In this document: in pieces, positions 8,343-14,460 of the stretch
Layout: every line of letters begins with the position of its first letter
Numbering within the stretch: position 1 is the first letter of the stretch
Source: an uncultured Blautia sp.
GTDB taxonomy: Bacteria > Bacillota > Clostridia > Lachnospirales > Lachnospiraceae
Assembly: GCA_900556555.1 (NCBI GenBank)
Contig: USPF01000040.1
Coordinates: 1-21,397, forward strand
Length of the DNA stretch: 21,397 nt
Direction: 5' to 3'
Notes under the pieces: generated by a model
Databases searched by the model: none
The model's input: only the letters and a program-made list of their open reading frames with translations
What the model was told of the DNA's origin: nothing
Made by a program: the position numbers and the translations under genes

Positions 8343-8695
8343 ATCAGATTTCCAATTTTCTTTTGTACCTTGAAAACTGCATGAGCTGTATAATCTGATT
8401 CCACAGATGCCATAACCCTGTAAATGATTTTACTGGCGAGCGTCGAAGATACTCCGGAAACGGCTGGTAAGTTTGCGAAGAAGCTGCCAGCATTCAGAAA
8501 TATTCTGATAGAGGTTGGAGGTAACGCTGACAACAGATTATACGAATGGAAGCCAACACGCCGAACAGAATATGCAATGCCATAGTAATAGATAAAATTT
8601 GAGAACAAAATGCGAAAGGTAAGGTGATGTGATTGAGAAAATTGCAGGTATAGGACAACTGATACAAAGAATATGTTGGAAAAGAGGTGAGCATT
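8343..8695. other. Divergent intergenic region with short ORF remnants
   Basis: This 353-base gap separates the minus-strand XRE gene from the plus-strand small acidic gene. It should hold the promoters for both directions, but no well-spaced -35/-10 pair stood out. Two short plus-strand ORFs (8424-8585 and 8629-8730) are listed separately. No hairpin terminator, tRNA or clear att core was recognised. Confidence 0.5.
8424..8585 (+). pseudogene. Possible 53-codon ORF remnant
   Basis: An ATG-initiated frame of 53 codons encodes a soluble, protein-like sequence (for example DTPETAGKFAKKLPAFRN and then NADNRLYEWKPTRRTEY). A stop lies immediately before the ATG and there is no ribosome binding site. 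It therefore reads more like the surviving tail of a degraded gene than a functional small gene. The family was not recognised. Overlapping minus-strand frames are hydrophobic or patchy and less convincing. Confidence 0.3.
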
Positions 8696-8730
8696 ATGGT
8701 GAGTCAGTCAGTAATAGATTCCAGTGTTAA
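8629..8730 (+). CDS. Possible 33-aa small protein (GTG start)
   Basis: GTG at 8629 follows GGTAAGGTGAT, an adequate ribosome binding site, and opens a frame beginning MIEKIAGIGQLIQRICWKRG. It ends at 8730, overlapping the start of the 81-aa gene by 35 bases in another frame. The amphipathic, basic character is compatible with a small DNA-associated or coupling peptide, but it could equally be chance. Confidence 0.25.
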   Translation: MIEKIAGIGQLIQRICWKRGEHYGESVSNRFQC

Positions 8731-8941
8731 TCTGGAGCAGTTAAAGGACATTGAAGATTTAATTCCTGATATGGATAAAGCTATTTCTGAAAAAGTGGAA
8801 ACTTTTCTGGATAAATCCGGCGATCAGCCGTATGCTCACATGAATGAAGGGTATGTGGTAGTCGTGGAAATGACAGGAGAAATGGATGCTACAGATGCAA
8901 TCAGTGATTATCTAAGAAAAAGAACGGAGTTGATGTATTAG
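8696..8941 (+). CDS. Small acidic protein upstream of recombinases, function unknown
   Basis: The 81-aa product is acidic, with no membrane segment and no recognisable motif. It has a predicted helical N-terminal half (VNLEQLKDIEDLIPDMDKAI) and a strand-like centre (GYVVVVEMTGEMDATDAI). The ATG at 8696 is preferred over GTG at 8687, because the GAGGTGAG ribosome binding site overlaps the latter. It is the first substantial gene reading toward the recombinases and lies 129 bases before the first one. By position it could be a recombination directionality factor or a regulator of the recombinase operon. That is inference from position only; many directionality factors are basic, and this protein is not. 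Confidence 0.6.
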   Translation: MVSQSVIDSSVNLEQLKDIEDLIPDMDKAISEKVETFLDKSGDQPYAHMNEGYVVVVEMTGEMDATDAISDYLRKRTELMY

Positions 8942-9034
8942 ATGCAAGTCTTGAAAAAATATCTTGCGAAGCTACAGATGTTATGTTAATGTGAAGTCAG
9001 GGAAAATGAACGTGATACATGGTTTCTGACTTCA
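8942..9034 (+). promoter_or_regulatory. Possible leader peptide and hairpin upstream of recombinase 1
   Basis: ATG at 8942 directly follows the previous stop codon and opens a 15-codon frame (MQVLKKYLAKLQMLC) ending at 8989. Two bases later begins a perfect 9-bp inverted repeat, TGAAGTCAG (8992-9000) and CTGACTTCA (9026-9034), with a 25-base loop. The stem can extend inward by two G-U pairs and one A-U pair. There is no T-run, so it is not a simple terminator. It could be a structured leader, a protein binding site or part of a recombinase attachment region. Confidence 0.35.
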
Positions 9035-9070
9035 AATTCAATGGAATAAGTAAGTTGGGAGCGATGTAAA

Positions 9071-10744
9071 ATGGAACAGATGCAAATGAATATGCCAGAT
9101 ATGTACGACGCTGCATTGTATCTTCGGTTATCGAAAGATGATATGGAAGAGGGAGGTGCGAAGTCAGAGAGCAACAGCATTGCAAATCAGAGAGAGTTAC
9201 TTCGGAGCTTTGTAAAAAGCCAGCCGGATATTCAGATCTTTGATATATATGTGGATGACGGATACTCAGGAGGAAATTTTGACCGACCTGAGTTTAAACG
9301 AATGACAACTGATATAGAAACTGGAAAAGTAAACTGCGTGATTGTAAAAGACTTATCCAGATTCGGAAGAGAGTATATAGAAGCCGGGCGATGGATCGAA
9401 AAGACCTACCCGGCTTTAAATGTGCGTTTTATTTCAGTTACAGACCAGTTTGACAGTAAAACAGCAGATTTTTCAGAAAAGTCATTTGTTGTTCCAATCA
9501 AAAATTTTGTAAATGAAAGCTATTGCCGGGACATTTCCGATAAAGTGCGAAGCCACCAGAAAATCAAACGTGAAAAAGGTGAATTTATTGGAGCATTTGC
9601 CCCGTATGGTTACTGCAAAGATCCGGAGAATAAGAACTGTCTGGTGATTGATTCTTATGCAGCGGATATTGTAAGAAAAATATTTTCATGGAAAATTGAT
9701 GGGTTCAGTCTTGGAGCAATCGCAGAAAAACTGAATGTACGTCATGTGCAGTCGCCAAAAGAATATAAAAAGGCAAATGGTGAAAATTACAATTCCGGAT
9801 TCCATAGTTCAGATACACCGAAATGGTCGGCAGTGCAGATCAAAAGGATTCTGACCAATGAAGTCTATATTGGAAACATGGTACAGGGCAAGCAGGAACG
9901 AATCAGCTATAAAGTAAAGCAACGCCTGGATAAGCCAGAATCAGAGTGGGTGAAAGTAGAAAATACGCATCCGGCAATTATCAGGCAGAATGATTTTGAT
10001 GTGGTTCAGAAGCTGCTTCAATATGATGGCAGGGCATCGAAAACATCGGACAGTGCAAACTTTTTTTCAGGTTTTGTATTTTGCGGAGATTGCCATACAC
10101 CGATGATACGCAGGGTAAATCAGTATAAGGGAAAGAAAAAAGCCTTTTATATTTGCCAGACAAAAAATAAAGGTGGAGATTGCACCAGACACAGCATTCC
10201 GGAAGAGGTGCTGAAAAGGATTGTATTGAAAGAGATTCAGGCATATACGGCACTTTTCGTAGACTATCAGATGATTATGGAAGAACTTTGTGAAATGAAA
10301 GTCAGTTACGATCAGGTAATCGGTTATGATATGCAGATTAGTAAGTTGCAGGAAGAATATAACCGTTATTACAACCTGAAAGCGTCTTTAAGTGATGACT
10401 TGAAAGAGGGACTGATCAGTAAAGAGGAGTTCGATGATTTTCGGGAAAATTACGGAAGAAAATGTGAAGAACTGGAGCAGATGATTGAAAATCAGAAAAA
10501 GCTGGTGAAGCAAATGTTTGAGGATGGAGTGTCTGCAACTGTTCAGTTGGAGGACTGGAAGAAATCACTGGAAATCAAAGAACTGGATCGCACATTGCTG
10601 GCACTGACCGTAGATAAAATCTATATTTATGAAAACAAACAAATCAAAATTCATATCCGTTATCAGGATACGATTGAGAAAATGAAAGTCATAAGACGGT
10701 TTTATGCGGAACACCGGACAGAGTGCAGGAAAGAGGTGGGATAA
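9071..10744 (+). CDS. Large serine recombinase 1
   Basis: This is a site-specific DNA integrase of the serine recombinase family (TndX/TnpX-like, 557 aa). It cuts and rejoins att sites through a covalent serine-DNA intermediate. The N-terminal catalytic domain has YLRLS with nucleophile Ser21, ESNSIANQ, DDGYSGGNFDRPEF and the arginine motif KDLSRFGRE (about residues 94-101). The recombinase domain follows at about 165-300. The zinc-ribbon Cys set is C338, C341, C362 and C371, and a coiled coil spans about 400-505. All expected key residues are present and length is normal. ATG at 9071 follows GGGAGCGATGT. Recombinase 2 begins at the base after its stop codon, so the two are translationally coupled. 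Confidence 0.93.
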   Translation: MEQMQMNMPDMYDAALYLRLSKDDMEEGGAKSESNSIANQRELLRSFVKSQPDIQIFDIYVDDGYSGGNFDRPEFKRMTTDIETGKVNCVIVKDLSRFGREYIEAGRWIEKTYPALNVRFISVTDQFDSKTADFSEKSFVVPIKNFVNESYCRDISDKVRSHQKIKREKGEFIGAFAPYGYCKDPENKNCLVIDSYAADIVRKIFSWKIDGFSLGAIAEKLNVRHVQSPKEYKKANGENYNSGFHSSDTPKWSAVQIKRILTNEVYIGNMVQGKQERISYKVKQRLDKPESEWVKVENTHPAIIRQNDFDVVQKLLQYDGRASKTSDSANFFSGFVFCGDCHTPMIRRVNQYKGKKKAFYICQTKNKGGDCTRHSIPEEVLKRIVLKEIQAYTALFVDYQMIMEELCEMKVSYDQVIGYDMQISKLQEEYNRYYNLKASLSDDLKEGLISKEEFDDFRENYGRKCEELEQMIENQKKLVKQMFEDGVSATVQLEDWKKSLEIKELDRTLLALTVDKIYIYENKQIKIHIRYQDTIEKMKVIRRFYAEHRTECRKEVG

Positions 10745-12400
10745 ATGGCAAGGACAGCAAAAAGATATAAGAAGAAGGCAGAGAAGAAAGTTCTTGGAAT
10801 TTCAGTATGTATGGCTGCAATTTATGCCAGATTATCTGTAGACAGTGATGAAAAAAAGTCAGAATCTATTGAAACACAGGTTACGTTGATAAAAGAATTC
10901 ATTCAGAAGCACAATGAAAATCCAGACAGAGAGTATGAAATTGCTGTATATGATATTTATTCTGATTTGGGAAAAACCGGAACAAATTTTGACAGACCGG
11001 GATTTGAACGGATGATGAATGATGTCAGGGCAGGTAAAATAAATTGTATTCTGGTAAAGGATTTCTCACGATTTGGAAGAAATTATATCGAAACCGGAAA
11101 TTATTTGGAAAAGATTCTCCCTTTTATGAAAGTGCGGTTTGTTTCTGTATGTGACAACTATGACTCCTATGCACTGGGTGCTAAGAATCAGGAGTTATCC
11201 ATGAATATCAAGAATCTGGTGAATGATGCTTACGCAAAAGACATTTCTGCAAAGGAACGGGCAGCAAAACGTATTGCACAGAAGAACGGTGAGTATGTGG
11301 GATCTACAGCTCCATACGGATATTGTGTGGAAAAGGTAAATGGAATTTATAAGTTAATTGTAGAACCGGAAGCCGCAAAGATTGTCCGCAGGATTTTTGA
11401 AGAATATGCTTCTGGAGATGGTATACAGAGTATTATTGACAGGCTGTTTGAGGATGGAGTACATCGTATTTCAGACTATAACCAATATCATCATGTGTAC
11501 TGTAAGGACGGAGAAAAGCTTCATCAGTGGGGAAATTCTTCGATACGTGCAGTGCTGAATCGAAATAATTATTATGGCGATCTGGTTCAGAGAAAATATG
11601 AATCCAGATTTCAAAGAGGTGAAAAATGGTGTGATATACTGGATGAAAGCCAGTGGATTATTACGCCAAATGCCCATGAGCCGATTATCAGCCGAGAACT
11701 GTTTGACAAAGCACAAGTCAGGTTAAAAGCAGCACAACAGAAAACAACAAAAACTACGGCAAGATGGGAAGAGGATGAAAGAGCATTTTATAATGTATTC
11801 TATTGTGGAGACTGCAAGCGGAAAATGTGTACACGCAGATACAGAGGCAATGTGTATTACTTTTGCAATGCTGCTCAGTACCGGGACGAAAGGAAATGCA
11901 GTCATAAATCAATTTCCGAAGAAAAATTGCAGAAAATTGTCCGTTCAGAGCTGACCAGACAGTTTCAGTTATCTGGCTTACGGAAAAAGGAGATGTCTGC
12001 TATAAGCAGTGCAGTATTTCTTACCAAAATCAAAGAAACTCAAGCAGAGATCAGGAAACAGGATGCAGATATGGAAAGACGTTCAGAAAAACTGGCACAG
12101 GCATTTATGCAATATAAAGAGGGGGAACTTTCCAAAGAAGCCTATATAGAAATGAAAGATGACCGTAATAGCTGGAAAGAGTTCTGCGAAGAGAGAAAGA
12201 AGTCTTTAGAGCAGACCATACGAAAGCTGGAAAAACAGCAGAAAGAAGAAGGCAGATTTTTACGAAGCCTGCTGGAGCTGGATGGGACAACCAGAATCAA
12301 TGCGGAACTTGCAGAAGGCTTGATTGAAAGTATGTATCTATATAGTGATGGCAAACTGGAAATCAACTTCGGGTTTAAGGGGGCGGTAGAACATGAGTGA
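10745..12400 (+). CDS. Large serine recombinase 2
   Basis: This is the second integrase-type serine recombinase of the operon (551 aa). It has a basic N-terminal extension (RYKKKAEKK) before the catalytic domain, which shows IYARLS with nucleophile Ser31, SESIETQ, DLGKTGTNFDRPGF and KDFSRFGRN (about residues 105-113). The zinc ribbon is formed by C354, C357, C374 and C385. A coiled coil covers about 410-505. The proteins are clearly homologous but divergent, which argues against recent duplication. It starts immediately after the stop of recombinase 1, preceded by GAGGTGGG. Its last 8 bases overlap the start of recombinase 3. The set may act as separate or heteromeric enzymes, as CcrA/CcrB do on staphylococcal SCC elements; whether that holds here is unknown. 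Confidence 0.93.
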   Translation: MARTAKRYKKKAEKKVLGISVCMAAIYARLSVDSDEKKSESIETQVTLIKEFIQKHNENPDREYEIAVYDIYSDLGKTGTNFDRPGFERMMNDVRAGKINCILVKDFSRFGRNYIETGNYLEKILPFMKVRFVSVCDNYDSYALGAKNQELSMNIKNLVNDAYAKDISAKERAAKRIAQKNGEYVGSTAPYGYCVEKVNGIYKLIVEPEAAKIVRRIFEEYASGDGIQSIIDRLFEDGVHRISDYNQYHHVYCKDGEKLHQWGNSSIRAVLNRNNYYGDLVQRKYESRFQRGEKWCDILDESQWIITPNAHEPIISRELFDKAQVRLKAAQQKTTKTTARWEEDERAFYNVFYCGDCKRKMCTRRYRGNVYYFCNAAQYRDERKCSHKSISEEKLQKIVRSELTRQFQLSGLRKKEMSAISSAVFLTKIKETQAEIRKQDADMERRSEKLAQAFMQYKEGELSKEAYIEMKDDRNSWKEFCEERKKSLEQTIRKLEKQQKEEGRFLRSLLELDGTTRINAELAEGLIESMYLYSDGKLEINFGFKGAVEHE

Positions 12401-13955
12401 TCAGAAACTGATTATTGGATATTACCGCCTTTCCATGGAAGATGACTCAGAGGGAGAAAGTAACAGCATTATTAATCAGAGAAAACTGGTAAAAGATTAT
12501 ATTTCCAATATTCCTGAACTGGTGGCTATGCCCTTTCAGGAGTTCTACGACGATGGATATTCTGGTTCTAGTATGGAACGTCCGGCAATTAAGCAGGTTC
12601 TGGAACTTGCCAGGGAGAACAAAGTGCAGTGTATTGTAGTAAAAGATTTTTCACGTTTTGCCAGAAACTATATTGAGATGGGAACTTATCTGGAACAGAT
12701 TTTTCCATTCCTGGGAGTACGATTCATTTCTATCTCAGACCGATATGATTCTAAAGATTATAAGGGAAAGAGTTCGGATATTGAAGTACAGTTTAAAGGA
12801 CTGATAGCAGATTTTTATGTGAAAGATCAGTCCGTAAAGGTAAAAGCGGCAGTCAGTACCAGACGAGAAAAAGGTGAGTATTGCTGTGGCTCTGCACCGT
12901 ATGGGTATCGAATCAATCCTGAAAATAAGAAAGAATTGGTGATTGTAGAGGACGAAGCGGAAGTAATCCGCAGAGTATTTGAACTGACCAACCAGCGGTA
13001 TTCCAAGATGGAAATTTGTAAGTTATTCAATGAGGAGGGGGTACTGACTCCCTTGCAGTCTATGAGCAGACGGCAGAAATCAGACAGCAAGAAAGCGGCA
13101 TCAAGAGGATTGCAGTGGACGAGTGATATGATACGGAAGATTGTGGATGATAAGACTTATATAGGCTGTATGGTTTATGGAAAGACAAAGATTCCAGATC
13201 CCGGAACAGGGAAAGAAGTACCAGTGCCGAGAAATCAGTGGAAAGTAATGGAAAACCATCACGAGCCGATTGTATCAAAAGAGGTCTTTGAGAAAGCACA
13301 GTCCCTGCAGATCAGATACACCAAGAAAAGCAAATTTGACAGGGAAACAACATTATTAGGTGGTTATGTAAAATGTGGGAATTGTCGCAGAAGCCTGACT
13401 TCAAGCAATCCGGTTCATGGTCATATCCTTTATAGCTGTGCGTACAGTAAAGGAAAAGAAGATACAGGGTGTTTTGCCGGGAAAGCGGATAACAAAATGC
13501 TGGAGCATATTGTGCTGGCAGAAATTAAGGCATACTTACGTCAGAATATCAGCCAAGAACAGATGCAGCAATCTATGAGAAAACAGCATGAGGACAGCAT
13601 AGAAGCCTATAAGATGGAAAGTGCAGACTGCGAAAAACGTCAGGAGCAGATAAAGATTCAGAACCGCCGGAACTATGAGAAGTATCACGAGGGACAGATG
13701 AACCAGAACCAGTTTATGGAAGCCAAGAAGCAGTTGGAAGAAGAAAGAGAACGACTGCAGAAACGTGTACAGGAACTGGAAGAACTGATAAATGGTGAGA
13801 AAGAAATCCTGATGAAAAAGAATGTTCCGGTGGAGCAAATGTTGAAGTATTTAGGCTATGAAAAGATGACACGAGAGATGCTGGAAGAATATGTGCAGGG
13901 GATATATGTGTATGATGATGGGAGAGTGGAGGTGGAATGGAAGGCACTGACTTGA
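12393..13955 (+). CDS. Large serine recombinase 3
   Basis: This is the third serine recombinase in the operon (520 aa), starting inside the last codons of recombinase 2 (ATGAGTGA overlap, 8 bases). The catalytic domain has YYRLS with nucleophile Ser14, ESNSIINQ, DDGYSGSSMERPAI and KDFSRFARN (about residues 84-92). The recombinase domain spans about 160-300. The zinc ribbon is C328, C331, C349 and C360, and a long coiled coil rich in Glu, Gln and Lys runs about 375-465. The DRP of the other two is ERP here and SRFGR is SRFAR. Both are conservative changes, so activity is still expected. Its stop codon TGA forms the first bases of the downstream 34-bp repeat unit. Confidence 0.93.
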   Translation: MSDQKLIIGYYRLSMEDDSEGESNSIINQRKLVKDYISNIPELVAMPFQEFYDDGYSGSSMERPAIKQVLELARENKVQCIVVKDFSRFARNYIEMGTYLEQIFPFLGVRFISISDRYDSKDYKGKSSDIEVQFKGLIADFYVKDQSVKVKAAVSTRREKGEYCCGSAPYGYRINPENKKELVIVEDEAEVIRRVFELTNQRYSKMEICKLFNEEGVLTPLQSMSRRQKSDSKKAASRGLQWTSDMIRKIVDDKTYIGCMVYGKTKIPDPGTGKEVPVPRNQWKVMENHHEPIVSKEVFEKAQSLQIRYTKKSKFDRETTLLGGYVKCGNCRRSLTSSNPVHGHILYSCAYSKGKEDTGCFAGKADNKMLEHIVLAEIKAYLRQNISQEQMQQSMRKQHEDSIEAYKMESADCEKRQEQIKIQNRRNYEKYHEGQMNQNQFMEAKKQLEEERERLQKRVQELEELINGEKEILMKKNVPVEQMLKYLGYEKMTREMLEEYVQGIYVYDDGRVEVEWKALT

Positions 13956-14127
13956 TTTGCAGCAATAATGTAACGTCCTCTACTACTGAACTTGTCGCAA
14001 TGACGTTACATCCTCCCTACTGATTTTGTGACAACAATATAACGTCCTCTGTTCCAAAACAACGGTTTTATGGGAAAAATCGAGGGAAAAAAGGTCAAAA
14101 AGTTTGTAGCAATGACTTGACATCCTC
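13953..14127 (+). repeat. Cluster of four imperfect ~34-bp direct repeats
   Basis: Three abutting 34-bp units begin with TGA at 13953, 13987 and 14021, and a fourth, spaced copy has its core at 14103-14127. Each has the frame GCAAT-N9-TCCTC (ACAAC-N9-TCCTC in unit 3), preceded by a TTTG-like motif. The flanks are conserved while the inner nine bases vary (AATGTAACG, GACGTTACA, AATATAACG, GACTTGACA). Inside units 1 and 2, TGTAACGTC (13969-13977) and GACGTTACA (14002-14010) are exact reverse complements. The stretch has stops in every plausible reading, so it is not coding. Its position right behind the recombinase genes suggests protein-binding sites or an element end. Confidence 0.75.
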
Positions 14128-14302
14128 GGGGGTGCTGTGTGTGAGGGAGAGTCTGCCGTTTTAAAGTTAAATTAGTTAAATGGACTTAATTGGTTAAGAA
14201 TGAAAGGTTTTTGTGAGGGTAATTTTTGACCGTAATAGAAACAAAAAAAGAGAAAAAATTGTGCAAAGTGTATATTTTTTAAAAGCGAAAAACGATAGGT
14301 AC
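14128..14302. other. AT-rich junction between island and chromosome operon
   Basis: No gene or terminator was recognised here. It contains small imperfect palindromes such as CTTAATTGGTTAAG (from about 14182) and a strongly AT-rich stretch. The right end of the island probably falls in or near this segment, but no core duplication with the left flank could be identified. Confidence 0.4.
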
Positions 14303-14331
14303 TGGACAATATTGATATTTTGTGATATAAG
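14303..14331 (+). promoter_or_regulatory. Promoter of the methylene-THF reductase operon
   Basis: TGGACA (14303-14308) and TATAAG (14326-14331) are separated by 17 bases, and the -10 is preceded by TGA, giving an extended -10 (TGn). Each hexamer differs from consensus by one base. Transcription would start near 14338, leaving a leader of about 120 bases before the TTG start. Confidence 0.6.
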
Positions 14332-14359
14332 TTTAATTATAAAAAGTGTAAACTTCAGT

Positions 14360-14411
14360 TATCTGTTTTTCCAATCTTATCTGTATTTTGAGACATTAAG
14401 AAAAACAGATA
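14360..14411 (+). promoter_or_regulatory. Structured leader with 12-bp inverted repeat
   Basis: TATCTGTTTTTC (14360-14371) and GAAAAACAGATA (14400-14411) are perfectly complementary, with a 28-base loop. A second direct copy of TATCTGT lies in the loop at 14378-14384. The 3' arm could therefore pair with either copy, a simple switch-like arrangement, or the repeats could be operator half-sites. The structure ends about 36 bases before the ribosome binding site. It does not match any riboswitch I recognise. Confidence 0.5.
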
Positions 14412-14460
14412 CTTGTTATGTTTATATGTTTATAAATCATTATGTAAGGAAGGTGAGCAA

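Larger units (their letters stand above)
7740..14130. mobile_element. Putative minimal integrative island with three serine recombinases
   Basis: Between the kdp cluster and the methylene-THF reductase operon lies a block that looks acquired. It contains an XRE-type regulator reading outward on the minus strand, short ORF remnants, a small acidic protein, three tandem large serine recombinases and a noncoding direct-repeat cluster. Such recombinases integrate and excise genomic islands and conjugative transposons. No relaxase, coupling ATPase, replication protein or cargo gene is present, so this may be a reduced element or the deletion product of a larger one. Exact ends could not be set: no matching core sequence was found by eye at both flanks. 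The boundaries given are only the outermost parts I attribute to it. Confidence 0.5.

Noticed and set aside
8339..8608. 89-codon minus-strand frame whose stop overlaps the XRE start (ATGA)
   Set aside because: The overlap looks like translational coupling, but most of the frame is hydrophobic and patchy and lacks a ribosome binding site. Only the last 25 or so residues look protein-like, so I do not call a gene.
13953..14127. CRISPR array
   Set aside because: The repeat arms are conserved but spacing is uneven (about 34, 34 and 78 bases), units abut without spacers, centres vary and no cas gene is nearby.
7482..14175. Shared TTAAAGTT in both flanks of the island as an att core
   Set aside because: Eight AT-rich bases are expected by chance and no longer match extends around them.
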